From: Aliivibrio fischeri ATCC 7744 = JCM 18803 = DSM 507
GTDB lineage: Bacteria > Pseudomonadota > Gammaproteobacteria > Enterobacterales > Vibrionaceae
Direction of reading: 5' to 3'
Length of the DNA: 64,000 nucleotides
NCBI RefSeq assembly: GCF_023983475.1
Contig: NZ_CP092712.1
Span: forward strand, 1,860,001 to 1,924,000
The notes beneath the pieces are model-generated. The model saw only the letters and a program-made list of their open reading frames with translations, was not told where the DNA came from and did not search any database. Position 1 is the first letter of the stretch, and each line of letters starts with the position of its first letter. Below are positions 49,518 through 59,727 of this stretch, one piece after another. Position numbers and translations under genes: made by a program.

Positions 49518-51404
49518 ATGAATCTAACATTAAAAAATACCGTTTTTATATCTACATTCTCCCTGTTATTTATAATATCAATAGTTTTAACAGGAACAGG
49601 ATATTTTACATTTAAAAATTACAACATTAGCTCTACTGAAGAACATAAAAAAAATATTGGCTCTTTATTAGCTATATCATTAGAAGAAAACATAAACAGC
49701 TATTTTACTGCTATGGAAGCCTTATCTATCGACTTTGATAGCAATGGAAATATCAGTGACATAAAACAAGCGACAACAAGTTTAGAATTATTACGTAAAA
49801 GTACGAATGTACCTTTAGTCTCTATTGGACTTAAGAATGGGTTAACGTTTGAAAATGGTGCTTTTATTCCTAATTTCAATGCAAAGGAAATGAAGAGAGA
49901 ATGGTATCAGCGTACATTTAATGGTGAAACTAAAGTTATCACACAAGCTTATAACGATGCCGCGACTAACCGTACTGTTTTCGCCTTTTCAAGTCCCCTT
50001 TATAAAAACAATGAAATTATTGCTGCAGTAGTTATTACAATTGAATTAGATACAATTAAAGAATTCATTAGTAAACTTACACCTGAGAATCAGGTTTTTG
50101 TCTACGATAACAGTGGATATATTGTCTCTGCTCGTAGGGACCACTTAATCAGTAAAAATATATTTTCTGAACGTCCTGAATATAAAAGCTTTATTAATAA
50201 TGAACTAAATTACAACATCGATAATCGATATGTATCAGCATACAAAACAGAAGTACCATCAATAAATTGGAATGTTGTAAGTTATGAATGGGACGATGTT
50301 ATTGCTCAACCAAGTAAAGACATGTTGATTGATTCAATAATATTATTTGTTATCGTATTAAGTATAGCTCTTATTCTTGTTCACTTTTTATTAATAAGAT
50401 TAATTTATGCACCAATAGGTGGAGAGCCCGCTTATATTTCTTCTATTCTATCAAATATCGCAAATGGTAACCTATCTGAAAAATTCACAATTACAGGTAA
50501 GGAAACAGGGATTTACGCATCCGCTATTGCCCTTAATCAAAAATTATCATCAATAATCAAAAATAGCTTATTACTTTCTGATAGCGTGTCTTCGGCTTCC
50601 GAAGAACTAACACTAGTGATGAATGATACTTCAAACAACTCTCAACAAGAGTTAACCCAAGTTGAAGCTATCTCAACAGCGATAAACGAACTTTCGAGTA
50701 CATCCAAAGAAGTAAGTATCAATGCGCTGCATGCGGAAAATGAAACACAAAACGCAATCAATAATGTAACGAAAGGATTAGAGGTTCTTAACTCTTCGAT
50801 TTCGCTAGCTGGCAATATCAATGATTCTGTTCAGCAAACTGCGGACATGATCTCAGAGCTTAAAATTAACTCTAACAATATTGGAGAAGTAACAACGGTT
50901 ATCAGCTCTATTTCAGAACAAACTAACTTACTTGCACTAAACGCAGCAATCGAAGCTGCTCGTGCTGGAGAGCAAGGACGAGGCTTTGCTGTTGTCGCTG
51001 ATGAAGTCCGAAATTTAGCGGCAAAAACTCAAGAATCGACAAAAAACATTCAAGAAATCATTCTTAAATTACAAGAGCAATCTGAAATTGCCAATACGAA
51101 TATTGCTTCGAATGTTGTTGCTATTCAAGAGTATATAAATCTGTCTGAAGATGTAAAAACTTCATTTGATAACATCGTTCTTTCTGTTCAATCAATCTCT
51201 GATGTTAATACTCTTGTAGCAACAGCTTCACAAGAACAATTAGCGGTAACAGAAAATATTGCTCAAAATACAACAGCTACTTTTGATTTAGTACACCAAA
51301 ACGTATCGGCAATAAACCAAACACAACAAGCTGCTGCTGAACTTTCGCAATTAGCTGTATCACAAAAAAATGAGTTATCTTTCTTTTTAATAGATGATAA
51401 ATAA
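49518..51404 (+). CDS. Methyl-accepting chemotaxis protein with CACHE-type sensor
   Basis: This 628-residue receptor has a membrane helix at about residues 9-30, a periplasmic double-CACHE-like region ([34 protein letters not shown]), a second helix at about 272-297, a HAMP region ([20 protein letters not shown]), and a cytoplasmic signalling domain with the hairpin tip [25 protein letters not shown] sensors often bind amino acids or organic acids; the ligand here is unknown. No CheB/CheR tail pentapeptide is seen. Confidence 0.93.
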   Translation: MNLTLKNTVFISTFSLLFIISIVLTGTGYFTFKNYNISSTEEHKKNIGSLLAISLEENINSYFTAMEALSIDFDSNGNISDIKQATTSLELLRKSTNVPLVSIGLKNGLTFENGAFIPNFNAKEMKREWYQRTFNGETKVITQAYNDAATNRTVFAFSSPLYKNNEIIAAVVITIELDTIKEFISKLTPENQVFVYDNSGYIVSARRDHLISKNIFSERPEYKSFINNELNYNIDNRYVSAYKTEVPSINWNVVSYEWDDVIAQPSKDMLIDSIILFVIVLSIALILVHFLLIRLIYAPIGGEPAYISSILSNIANGNLSEKFTITGKETGIYASAIALNQKLSSIIKNSLLLSDSVSSASEELTLVMNDTSNNSQQELTQVEAISTAINELSSTSKEVSINALHAENETQNAINNVTKGLEVLNSSISLAGNINDSVQQTADMISELKINSNNIGEVTTVISSISEQTNLLALNAAIEAARAGEQGRGFAVVADEVRNLAAKTQESTKNIQEIILKLQEQSEIANTNIASNVVAIQEYINLSEDVKTSFDNIVLSVQSISDVNTLVATASQEQLAVTENIAQNTTATFDLVHQNVSAINQTQQAAAELSQLAVSQKNELSFFLIDDK

Positions 51405-51430
51405 TACAAAGAAGTGACAATAAGATATTT

Positions 51431-51462
51431 AAAGCCCTAACAGAGACACTAGGGCTTTTTTA
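51431..51462. terminator. Terminator between the chemoreceptor gene and the convergent nucleosidase gene
   Basis: The stem aaagcccta/tagggcttt is followed by a T tract on the plus strand and preceded by an A run. Confidence 0.8.
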
Positions 51463-51475
51463 TATGTGCGGGTAA

Positions 51476-52291
51476 TTATTTTTGCTTCGCAATCCACTGC
51501 TTAACAAAATCAATTACGTATTTTTGGTTAGTAATTGCCGTTGCAGGATCAAAATCTTGATTATGTAAATCTGTGTTCGATAAGATTCGAATACCGATAA
51601 ATGGTACTTTATAAGCCTCTGCAACTAATGCTGCTGATGAGCTCTCCATCTCTTCTGCCGCAGTTTGGTAGGTTTTGTGTAGCCAATTAATTCGAGCAAC
51701 TTCTCGGTTCCATTCATCAGCGGTACCAATCACGCCTTTAACCACTTTGCCTTGAGCCGGATGCTTTACATTCTTATAAGCAAAATCCACTAACTCTGGC
51801 GTTGAATAAAATGCGTCATGCTCAGCAAACTTATTATCTTCTCTTAATCGCATTGTTACTGTGAAGTTTTTCCATTTTTCAGGTTGAATCCCCTCTTCTA
51901 CTTTAGAGAATTCAGAGCGATTTGCTCCCATATTGAAGCTCTTAACGGCTAAAACAATATCGCCACGGTAAAGCTCTGGATCATGACCACCAGAAGTTCC
52001 TTGGTTGATAATCATGCCTGGTGAAAACTTCTCAATAGCTAGAGTTGTTGATGCTGATGCATTAGCAATACCCACTTCCGTTCTTGATACAATGACTGGG
52101 TAATCATCAATAGTTCCAGTCCAAAACGTCCAAGAGCCAAAAGTTACCTCTTGTTTATTTTGTAACTGCTCAACCATATAGTTAACTTCAACATCCATGG
52201 CACCTTGTAAAACAATAGGCTTTGGTGCTGCAGCTAAAGAAAACGAAACAATCGTAAATAAACTAGCAAGAAAATAACGAAGGTACTGCAT
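51476..52291 (-). CDS. Secreted MTA/SAH nucleosidase-like phosphorylase-superfamily protein
   Basis: The ATG at 52291 follows aggga and gives 271 residues with a signal peptide [20 protein letters not shown] cut near AAA. The mature part fits the nucleoside phosphorylase superfamily: [28 protein letters not shown], and [20 protein letters not shown] containing the usual Met-Glu and Ser residues. The MtnN family cleaves methylthioadenosine and S-adenosylhomocysteine in the cytoplasm; export of this one suggests scavenging of nucleosides or signals in the periplasm. Confidence 0.82.
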   Translation of the reverse strand: MQYLRYFLASLFTIVSFSLAAAPKPIVLQGAMDVEVNYMVEQLQNKQEVTFGSWTFWTGTIDDYPVIVSRTEVGIANASASTTLAIEKFSPGMIINQGTSGGHDPELYRGDIVLAVKSFNMGANRSEFSKVEEGIQPEKWKNFTVTMRLREDNKFAEHDAFYSTPELVDFAYKNVKHPAQGKVVKGVIGTADEWNREVARINWLHKTYQTAAEEMESSSAALVAEAYKVPFIGIRILSNTDLHNQDFDPATAITNQKYVIDFVKQWIAKQK

Positions 52292-52371
52292 GTATATATC
52301 CCTAATTAATATTTTTATGATTAAAAATTTTGGCGGATAATACAGGAACACCAACAAAAAGCAATCGTTTG

Positions 52372-52872
52372 CTATTTTATTTCACACTCTGTCAAATTCT
52401 TGAGCATCCAAACATCACATCCATTGTGTTCAGTTCCATCAAGAGGCTTAGATAAACGCTTAAAGCCTAAATCTTCATAAAGAAAGATCGCAGACTTCAT
52501 ACTGGATAGCGTATCTAGGTAACATTGGGTATACCCAACTTCTTTTGCAAACTTTAAGATTTTCCCCGCAATGGTTTTACCAAACCCACGTCCTCTTGCT
52601 TCTGGTAGGAGAAACAATTTTTTCAATTCACAGACCGTTTCACTGTTATTAAATGGCGATAAACCGCAACCTCCCACCACTCTGTCATTAAGTAGTAGGA
52701 TAAGATATTTACTTTTTTCTTTTGGATTATAGTGAGCACTCATTTCTAACACTTCGTCATCACTAGGTCCAAATCCTTCTCCAACAGCACCGAATTCGAC
52801 ACCTACATTTTTAATGATGTAGCAAATGTCATTATCGTGCTCACTAGATATATCTACGATTCGATATTTCAT
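52372..52872 (-). CDS. GNAT-family N-acetyltransferase
   Basis: This 166-residue protein has the acetyl-CoA pyrophosphate loop [19 protein letters not shown] and the beta-strand before it (CELKKLFLL). The substrate is unknown. It lies 80 bp upstream of the nucleosidase gene in the same direction. Confidence 0.85.
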   Translation of the reverse strand: MKYRIVDISSEHDNDICYIIKNVGVEFGAVGEGFGPSDDEVLEMSAHYNPKEKSKYLILLLNDRVVGGCGLSPFNNSETVCELKKLFLLPEARGRGFGKTIAGKILKFAKEVGYTQCYLDTLSSMKSAIFLYEDLGFKRLSKPLDGTEHNGCDVWMLKNLTECEIK

Positions 52873-53192
52873 TTTAATTCTCCGAAATCAGCTATTTTTC
52901 ATTATAGAAAAATAAATAGAACATAATGCTGCCAAAAATTGATTGTGTGGGCTCAGTACAGATTTTGATCACAGAGAAAGTTATTTCTTTTCATTAATTA
53001 CATATTTTATAAATCACGAAATTAATTACATTAAATCACAACTAAATGACGCTTTTTGTTTCCGATTTGGTGCGTTTTACAAAAAAATAGATAAATTGCC
53101 ACATTGATCACATTTCCTCTAAACCAACGCATTACCTATCATCAACACTGACGCTTTATTTCGTCATAATTATTGAGACTTTTTCGTCACTT
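52873..53192 (+). other. Upstream region of the pseudo-ATPase/MscS operon with a CRP-like site
   Basis: 320 bp without a gene. At 53094-53115 a 22-bp segment, containing ttgatcacattt, matches the E. coli CRP consensus at about 16 of 22 positions with a good right half and weak left half. It lies about 80-100 bp before the ATG. Confidence 0.35.
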
Positions 53193-55547
53193 ATGAATAA
53201 TATTGTTACTCATTTGCTTTTAGCGTTTGCTCTATTTTGTTCCTCACAAGCTTCTGCTGAATGGGGTATTAATACCTACAACCCTGTATCAATCTCTGAA
53301 TCGGCGCAAAAAATTGCGACCGATATTAAGCAACTACCCGAACAGCACTTTTTCTCAAATAACGAATATCGACAAGTAAAAGAGTTGATGTCTCGAACTC
53401 TGTTTGAGCAAAATAAGCAATTAAAAATATTAGAAAATTCTTTAATTAACTATAGAAATGATGCGACAGATAAAAACTGGGCTAAGGTAGAGCAAAACCA
53501 TCGTTCATTGGCTTCTTTTAACGTGAGTAAAGAAAAATTATTGCTGCTTAGTGATACAAAAACACGCGACCAACTAACCGGATTTGGCCCTCGTGGTGTG
53601 ACTCAGTTTTATTCTGAATTACGTATTACAAAACAAAATATTCAATACTATATTCACTACCAATTGCGCAGTTTTAAAAAACTACTGAGTGATTTAGCCA
53701 TTTCACCAGTGCCTATGATTAGCGTGCTGTTTAAAGTGTTGTGTGTCATGTTCATCTTTAATTGGTGGATGCGTAACAGCGATCGTCTAATTCACGACTT
53801 TAAAGTGTCTAAACTAAAGAGCACTTCAAATCCAAGTTTACTGATCCGTACTATTTGGTATTGCAGTCGTGCGCATAAAGCCATTGCATACTTGCTACTA
53901 ATTACAGCGACATTACGCATTATTTCAACGTTACCAAGCTTACAGCATCTGATTTTCTTAGAGATCTTCACATGGTGGATCCTTGGGGGTTCCATTGCGG
54001 TAAGTTTTATTCTTGAATTTGCTTTCCGTAATAGCAAACACAATAAAAAAGAAAACATTGCACTTCGCTTATCCACGATTCGCCGTTATGTATGGGGGAT
54101 AATTGTCGCTGGTGTTATTTTACAGATTTCATCAAGAACATTAGGGCAAGGTACCATTTACGCATGGATTAACTCCTTTGTTGCTTTGTTCTTTATCTTA
54201 CTGACGATCATCAGTTTAAAGCAATGGAACAGCACTATCTTTAGTCGTATTGATCGCTTCGAAACCTATCCTATTTCGGTTCAATGGGCTATTCGAAATA
54301 AAGATTCAATGTTCATGTCTATTCCTGCAACCGCTTGCTGCGCTGCGTGGTTAATAGGCAGAACACTGCAACATCTAGTGCTTTCTACTTTGTCACAATA
54401 CGCCGCATTCAGTCATGCTCTTGCTTACCTATTTAGAATAGAAGTAGCAAAACAAACAGAAGTCTCGCGTGAGCAATCAAATCTTGTACGCGTTAAAGGT
54501 CCATTAGCGTTTGACTATATTGCACCGGGCTCTGAGGAATCAGAACTTATTGAGGATTACGCTAAAGATGAAATCATCTCACTGTCACGCTATTTATTAA
54601 CAGATAGTCCAGCAGTATGTGTATTATCTGGCGAGCGTGGCGTAGGTACGACAACGGTACTTAAACGCATTCTGAATAAAACTAAAAACGCAGTACCTAT
54701 TTACATTAACTGCCCTTACGACGGTTACGCTGCACTATTACCAGAGTTAGCTCAATTACTAGGATTAGATGCAGAATCATCTGAAAAAGATATCTTACAA
54801 CACCTAAGAAACAGCGAGCAGTGCTACCTAATCGCTTTTGATAATGCACAACGATTAGTAAAACCAAAAGTGAACGGGTTAATTGAGCTAATGAAGTTAA
54901 CCAACCTACTAAGACGTGCACGTAAGAGTCACCGTGTGGTTTTATCCATTGATAAATCAAGCTGGCGTTTTATTGACCGTGCGCGTGGCGAACGTTTATT
55001 GTTTGATCTTGTTACGTTTATGCCTAAATGGACAGAGAAAGAAATTGGTCAATTACTTGATTCTCGTATCGTAAAAGAAAATAACGTAAACACCATTTCG
55101 TTTGATGGGTTAGTGCTGCCTAGACAATGGGATGAAGATAATTTAAGTGATGAAGAACGCGCTAAAAATGGCTTCTACCGTATTTTATGGGACTACTCAG
55201 ATGGTAACCCTACGGTTGCGCTGCGCTTCTTTAGATTGTCACTATTTAGAGATAAAGACACAGATGCCATTTTAGTTCGTCTATTTAGAGCTCCACAATC
55301 GGATGATTTAGAAACCATGCCAAAACCAATGTTGGCCGTACTTCGCTCTATCGTACAGTTGGAAGTCGCTTCCCCTGAAGATCTGTGTGATTGTAGTCGC
55401 CTAAGCATTGCGGAAGTCATTAGTACACTACGCTACTTCCAAAGCCGAGGCTACATAGAATGGAATGATGAAAAAGCACGTATATCGGACCACTGGTATC
55501 GTCACATTACTAACGTATTACATCGTCAACACTTACTGGTGAAATAA
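53193..55547 (+). CDS. Membrane protein with degenerate AAA-type NTPase domain and C-terminal winged helix, partner of MscS
   Basis: The 784-residue protein has a signal peptide (cut near SQASA, residue 21), a periplasmic helical region to about residue 170, some six membrane helices (about 174-193, 229-247, 252-276, 298-315, 322-342, 374-400), and a cytoplasmic AAA-like domain. Its P-loop reads GERGVGTTT (480-488), so the Walker A lysine is Thr486. The Walker B end is LIAFDNAQ, with Asn where a catalytic Glu is usual. A winged-helix-like tail follows (ASPEDLCDCSRLSIAEVI). An mscS-type gene starts 1 bp after its stop. Confidence 0.85.
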   Translation: MNNIVTHLLLAFALFCSSQASAEWGINTYNPVSISESAQKIATDIKQLPEQHFFSNNEYRQVKELMSRTLFEQNKQLKILENSLINYRNDATDKNWAKVEQNHRSLASFNVSKEKLLLLSDTKTRDQLTGFGPRGVTQFYSELRITKQNIQYYIHYQLRSFKKLLSDLAISPVPMISVLFKVLCVMFIFNWWMRNSDRLIHDFKVSKLKSTSNPSLLIRTIWYCSRAHKAIAYLLLITATLRIISTLPSLQHLIFLEIFTWWILGGSIAVSFILEFAFRNSKHNKKENIALRLSTIRRYVWGIIVAGVILQISSRTLGQGTIYAWINSFVALFFILLTIISLKQWNSTIFSRIDRFETYPISVQWAIRNKDSMFMSIPATACCAAWLIGRTLQHLVLSTLSQYAAFSHALAYLFRIEVAKQTEVSREQSNLVRVKGPLAFDYIAPGSEESELIEDYAKDEIISLSRYLLTDSPAVCVLSGERGVGTTTVLKRILNKTKNAVPIYINCPYDGYAALLPELAQLLGLDAESSEKDILQHLRNSEQCYLIAFDNAQRLVKPKVNGLIELMKLTNLLRRARKSHRVVLSIDKSSWRFIDRARGERLLFDLVTFMPKWTEKEIGQLLDSRIVKENNVNTISFDGLVLPRQWDEDNLSDEERAKNGFYRILWDYSDGNPTVALRFFRLSLFRDKDTDAILVRLFRAPQSDDLETMPKPMLAVLRSIVQLEVASPEDLCDCSRLSIAEVISTLRYFQSRGYIEWNDEKARISDHWYRHITNVLHRQHLLVK

Positions 55548-55548
55548 C

Positions 55549-56430
55549 ATGATTCGTTTATTTGTACTTTGCTTATCATTGATGATGAGCTCAACTGCAT
55601 TGGCTGAAGATCCTCAATCAATTGATAATTTACAACAATTTGCCAGTTTGATCCGTTGGAGTGGTGTTGCTGCCTCCTTCTTTATTATCCTAGGTGCGTG
55701 GTTATTCTTACGTTTCATTCAATCAATTGTGGATGGGGTAAGTAGCCAATTTGCTCAACGCCGTATGTTGATGCAAAAGCTGCAATCGTTCTTTCAATTC
55801 TTTATCTACATGTCGACAGCCGTTGCGGTTTTCATGCTGAGCTTTCGAGTTGATGATCGAGTATTAGCTTTAATTGGTGGTACGATTGCGGTATCTGTGG
55901 GTTTTGCCTTAAAAGACCTTACCGCCTCTTTCATCGCGGGCTTAACCGTAATGATTGACCGTCCATTCCAAGTGGGCGACCGAGTGACGTTTGAGGGCCA
56001 CTACGGTGATATTATCGCCATTGGTCTTCGCTCTGTTCGCATGCAAACCTTGAACGACGATATTATTACCATTCCAAATAACAAATTCTTAAATGAAGTG
56101 ACCGTTAGTGGCAACTACGGTGGGTTAGATATGCAGGTGGTGATCCCTTTCTATATTGGAATGGATCAAGACATCAATAAAGCGCGAGATATCATCCAAG
56201 AAGCGGCCTCTTCAAGTCGTTATATTCACTTACCAAAACCGGTTGTGGTATTAGTAAAGCAGACGATTACCGATAACTATTTGGCGATTCAACTGACCTG
56301 TAAAGCTTATGTGGTAGATATTAAGTTTGAAAAACTCTTTGAAACAGACATTACGTTACGTGTGATGCAAGAGTTTAGAAAGGCCAATATCATTCCACCA
56401 ACCATCGCAATACAGAGCAAATTAGCGTAA
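55549..56430 (+). CDS. MscS-family small mechanosensitive channel
   Basis: This 293-residue protein has a signal-like N-terminus (LSLMMSSTALAED), two further membrane helices at about residues 35-60 and 82-103, and the pore helix region LIGGTIAVSVGFALKDLTAS followed by IDRPFQVGDRVTFEG, the MscS beta-domain entry. MscS channels open under membrane tension and release osmolytes. Translation is probably coupled to the upstream pseudo-ATPase, which may gate or assemble it; that is inference. Confidence 0.92.
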   Translation: MIRLFVLCLSLMMSSTALAEDPQSIDNLQQFASLIRWSGVAASFFIILGAWLFLRFIQSIVDGVSSQFAQRRMLMQKLQSFFQFFIYMSTAVAVFMLSFRVDDRVLALIGGTIAVSVGFALKDLTASFIAGLTVMIDRPFQVGDRVTFEGHYGDIIAIGLRSVRMQTLNDDIITIPNNKFLNEVTVSGNYGGLDMQVVIPFYIGMDQDINKARDIIQEAASSSRYIHLPKPVVVLVKQTITDNYLAIQLTCKAYVVDIKFEKLFETDITLRVMQEFRKANIIPPTIAIQSKLA

Positions 56431-56440
56431 TTAAAAATAA

Positions 56441-56474
56441 AAAAGGTAGAGTTATTAAGCTCTACCTTTTTTTA
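56441..56474. terminator. Terminator of the pseudo-ATPase/MscS operon
   Basis: The stem aaaaggtagag/ctctacctttt with flanking A and T tracts can also serve the convergent oxygenase gene. Confidence 0.88.
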
Positions 56475-56491
56475 TTGGATGAGATTCAGAA

Positions 56492-57331
56492 CTAAATAAC
56501 CCCTAACTCTCGTAAACGCTCCATCAAATAGCTATTTGCAGTATGACGCTCAGACAATACAACCTCTGGTTTTGGGTGTAAGAACAAAGGTAAAGAAATA
56601 CGAGACTTCGTCTTATCAGCACCTTCAGGATTAATCACTCGGTGCGTTGTTGATGGGTAATAGCCACCCGATGCTTCTTGCAACATATCACCGATATTAA
56701 TGATCAGATTACCAAAATCACATGGAACATCTAACCAATCACCCTCTTTTGTCTTAACTTGTAAGCCCGGCTCATTTGCTGCTGGTAACACCGTCAGTAA
56801 ATTAATATCTTCATGCGCTCCAGCGCGAATCGCACCAAGCTCCTCATCCCCTTCTAGCGGTGGATAATGAAGAACACGCAATAATGTTTTTTCACTTCCC
56901 TCTATCATGCTAGATAAAGATTGTGAATACAGTGCTGATACCTCTTCTGGTGAATGTTCTTCTACCCAAGACAACAACTCAATCGCTAATGTATTCGCGT
57001 TATCGTAGTACTCTTGAATTTGTGCTTTTAATTCAGCAGGACATTGACCGGTAGGATAATAATGATAGTACTCTTTAATGTCTTTTTTAGTATGGCCTTT
57101 GGCTACTTCTGATACTGAAGCAGGAAAAAAACCATCTTGAGTATCGACATTAAATTGAAAGTTTTCTTTCTCTTGGCTATTAAAAAACGCATACCAATTA
57201 TCATAAATACTTTGTACTGATTCTTGCTGAATTGGATGATTTTTTAACACCCCAAATCCAGTTTCTCTTAGCGACTTTACAAACAGCTCTGCTGCATTTT
57301 CAGCAGTGTAATCAATGGCTTCTAATTTCAT
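56492..57331 (-). CDS. 2-Oxoglutarate/Fe(II)-dependent oxygenase, isopenicillin N synthase-like
   Basis: The ATG at 57331 gives 279 residues; an upstream TTG would add nine. The iron ligands appear as HED in RAGAHEDINLLTVLP and a later His in STTHRVINP; the 2-oxoglutarate-binding RxS is in RISLPLFLHP. The N-terminal FGVLKNHPI is also typical of the family. The substrate is unknown; no biosynthetic cluster surrounds it. Confidence 0.85.
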   Translation of the reverse strand: MKLEAIDYTAENAAELFVKSLRETGFGVLKNHPIQQESVQSIYDNWYAFFNSQEKENFQFNVDTQDGFFPASVSEVAKGHTKKDIKEYYHYYPTGQCPAELKAQIQEYYDNANTLAIELLSWVEEHSPEEVSALYSQSLSSMIEGSEKTLLRVLHYPPLEGDEELGAIRAGAHEDINLLTVLPAANEPGLQVKTKEGDWLDVPCDFGNLIINIGDMLQEASGGYYPSTTHRVINPEGADKTKSRISLPLFLHPKPEVVLSERHTANSYLMERLRELGVI

Positions 57332-57534
57332 AATTGTATTCTTTTTATTGTTGAGCAAGGGGTGATCTCAATAGTCTTTATTCACCTTAAGAAAAGGCAT
57401 TCTGCTATTTGAGTATACAAAGCGAATTGTATTAAGATGAGGCTATAGGCTCAAGGATTAACGTCTAAAATATAGAAACAATTTGTTTACATCTAAAAAC
57501 ACAACTTTTCCGTGCAACAACATAAGGGATATTC

Positions 57535-58227
57535 ATGAAACACATTTTCATTACAGGCGCTAACCGTGGCATTGGTTTATCTTTTGTAAAATACTATTTG
57601 CAGCAAGGCCATAAAGTCAGTGCGACTTATCGTGATACCTCAACGGCTCAAGAGCTTCTTCAACTTGAAAATGACAACCCTGAACTTTCCTTGTATCAAT
57701 TAGAACTGACTAATTACACTACCATACAAGATGTAGCAAAAACGCTTTGCCATACTCCTATAGATATTCTAATTAATAATGCCGGTTATTATGGCCCTAA
57801 AGGTTATGGTTTTGGGCACTGTGATGTTGAGGAATGGAAGAAAGTATTTGAAATCAACGCTATTGCACCACAAAAGATCGTAGAAGCGCTCTACCCTAGC
57901 TTGCAATTAAGTCGTGATAAAACCATCGTATGTATCTCTTCTAAAGTCGGCAGTATGACAGAGAACACTTCAGGTGGAGGTTATATTTATCGTTCATCTA
58001 AGGCTGCATTAAACTCTGTAGTAAAAAGCTTAAGTAATGATTTAAAACCAGAAGGATTTACTGTTATTGCTATGCACCCGGGCTGGGTTCAAACGGAAAT
58101 GGGTGGACCAAATGCTTTAATTTCAACAGAAGAGTCTGTGAAGGGATTAACGAAAGTCATTGCCCAACTATCCATTGAAAATAGTGGGCAATTTTTAAAT
58201 TTTGATGGTACTGAATTACCTTGGTAG
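57535..58227 (+). CDS. Short-chain dehydrogenase/reductase
   Basis: This 230-residue NAD(P)-dependent oxidoreductase has the nucleotide motif TGANRGIGLSFV, NNAGYYG, a catalytic Ser (CISSKVGSM) and Tyr-x-x-x-Lys in YIYRSSKAAL. The substrate is unknown. Its last 12 bp overlap the end of the convergent Cys-rich gene. Confidence 0.9.
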   Translation: MKHIFITGANRGIGLSFVKYYLQQGHKVSATYRDTSTAQELLQLENDNPELSLYQLELTNYTTIQDVAKTLCHTPIDILINNAGYYGPKGYGFGHCDVEEWKKVFEINAIAPQKIVEALYPSLQLSRDKTIVCISSKVGSMTENTSGGGYIYRSSKAALNSVVKSLSNDLKPEGFTVIAMHPGWVQTEMGGPNALISTEESVKGLTKVIAQLSIENSGQFLNFDGTELPW

Positions 58228-58515
58228 TGGTTCTAAAATTCCGTTTCTTACCAAGCCACGTCGTACGTTTTTACACAGTTTAGCGAACTTATCAATCTCA
58301 GAGAAATTGGGCGTTTCACCACGCTCAATATAGGATTCCCAATACAAGAGTTCACTTTCAACCAGTTCAATCAATTTTCGTGGACAACCTACACACGTAT
58401 CACCACATATCTGCGCTTCTGGCGCATCAAATGGAAAGTCAGCTTTCACCAACTCAATGATGTTACGCATTGCAGTTTTGCGATCGGGCTTTTGTGTTTT
58501 TACTTTTTCAGACAT
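58216..58515 (-). CDS. Small conserved Cys-rich protein of unknown function
   Basis: This 99-residue protein has the motif CGDTCVGCPRKL near residue 37 and one more cysteine (LCKNVRRGL), a possible metal or cluster site. Its ATG overlaps the upstream ycgN stop as TAATG, so it is translationally coupled to another Cys-cluster protein. No function is recognised. Confidence 0.75.
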   Translation of the reverse strand: MSEKVKTQKPDRKTAMRNIIELVKADFPFDAPEAQICGDTCVGCPRKLIELVESELLYWESYIERGETPNFSEIDKFAKLCKNVRRGLVRNGILEPLPR

Positions 58516-58955
58516 TAGCTTCTATGCGGATGGTTAGTGATGTGATCTTCCCAGTTCTTCACATCAATAGCATAAACCACTTTATTTCTTACACTTTCAC
58601 CAGCAGCGTGCATTGCTGATTTTGAACCAGTGATCAGCGGGTGCCACTCAGGTAACGGCTTATTTTCCGCTAATAAACGGTACGCACAAGTCAGTGGCAA
58701 CCAGTTAAATTCTGCGATATTTTCACGGCTTAGTTTTAGACACTCTTCACCTGATGTGAAACGTTTAGGGTAATCTTTACATGCACATGTTTTGCTGTTT
58801 AACCAGCTACATGCCACGTTGGTGTAGTAAACTTCATCTGTATCTTCATCCATTAATTTGTGTAGACAGCACTTACCACAGCCGTCACAAAGAGATTCCC
58901 ACTCTTGTTCTGTCATTTCTTCTAATTTTTTTTGTTGCCAAAATTGCTCTGTCAT
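58515..58955 (-). CDS. ycgN: YcgN-family (UPF0260) Cys-cluster protein
   Basis: This 146-residue protein has the YkgJ-type cluster motif [12 protein letters not shown] and further cysteines ([35 protein letters not shown]). The pattern suggests a bound metal or iron-sulfur cluster; the role is unknown. It forms an operon with the downstream Cys-rich gene and is divergent from a smaller YkgJ-family gene. Confidence 0.88.
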   Translation of the reverse strand: MTEQFWQQKKLEEMTEQEWESLCDGCGKCCLHKLMDEDTDEVYYTNVACSWLNSKTCACKDYPKRFTSGEECLKLSRENIAEFNWLPLTCAYRLLAENKPLPEWHPLITGSKSAMHAAGESVRNKVVYAIDVKNWEDHITNHPHRS

Positions 58956-59077
58956 TGCTTTACACTCATTATGGGAAGAGGCCGTTTTATACCACTCTGT
59001 TCCAAAAAAGCAAGTTTTGACCTAAAGATAGAAGAGTGATACCTTGCGCATCCTTTATTTTTTGCGTGAGTTTAATT

Positions 59078-59329
59078 ATGGAATGTCGATTAGGTTGCGG
59101 TGCATGTTGCATTGCTCCAAGTATTACGTCATTTATCCCGGGAATGCCAAATGGTAAGCCTGCTGGTGTTCGCTGTGTGCAATTAAATGAAGAGAATTTA
59201 TGTAAGCTTTTTGGTAAGGCTGAACGCCCAAAGGTATGTCATCAATTTAGTGCTTGTCCTGATGTATGCGGTTCAACCTCAGAACAAGCTATTCAAACCA
59301 TCACTGAACTAGAGTCAATGACGTTATAA
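59078..59329 (+). CDS. YkgJ-family Cys-cluster protein
   Basis: The start MECRLGCGACCIAPS at 59078 gives 83 residues with the eight-cysteine pattern of the YkgJ family (CRLGCGACC, CVQLNEENLCKLFG, CHQFSACPDVCG). The upstream in-frame extension is not credible. The family may bind a metal; the role is unknown. Confidence 0.82.
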   Translation: MECRLGCGACCIAPSITSFIPGMPNGKPAGVRCVQLNEENLCKLFGKAERPKVCHQFSACPDVCGSTSEQAIQTITELESMTL

Positions 59330-59350
59330 TTCTTTTATAGAAGAATACGC

Positions 59351-59581
59351 TTACGATAGTACACGAACAACGTTTTGTACTTGCTCTGCGATTTCAATAC
59401 CGTGGCTTGTTAAATAGCCACCATCTTCTTGTGTTACCAATCCTTTACTGAAAAGACGCTTCATTGCTTCAATTGCTTCGGGTGCTGCGTCTGAGTGAAC
59501 CTTTAAACCCGCTTGAGTGCTTTCTAGTGGGAATTGCTTGAGAAGGTTCATTTCTTCTACGATGTCTTTATTAAATGGCAT
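59351..59581 (-). CDS. Small TIGR02647-family protein
   Basis: This 76-residue protein (MPFNKDIVEEMNLLKQFPLE) resembles a conserved gammaproteobacterial family of unknown function, with a short winged-helix-like pattern (KRLFSKGLVTQEDGGYLTS). A Shine-Dalgarno (gagaga) precedes it. Confidence 0.75.
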   Translation of the reverse strand: MPFNKDIVEEMNLLKQFPLESTQAGLKVHSDAAPEAIEAMKRLFSKGLVTQEDGGYLTSHGIEIAEQVQNVVRVLS

Positions 59582-59664
59582 ATTTATATCTCTCTTATTT
59601 ATTAACTGAATTCAGCATAGACTGTCTAAAAAATATTAAAACAGAGCTGGATCACACCTATAAA

Positions 59665-59702
59665 AAATCCCTATAGGATTACTCACTATAGGGATATTTT
59701 TT
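59665..59702 (-). terminator. Terminator of the Tim44-like gene
   Basis: The stem atccctata/tatagggat is followed by a T tract on the minus strand, 26 bp past the stop. Confidence 0.85.
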
Positions 59703-59727
59703 AATCAATTTTCAGCTAGTTAAGTGC

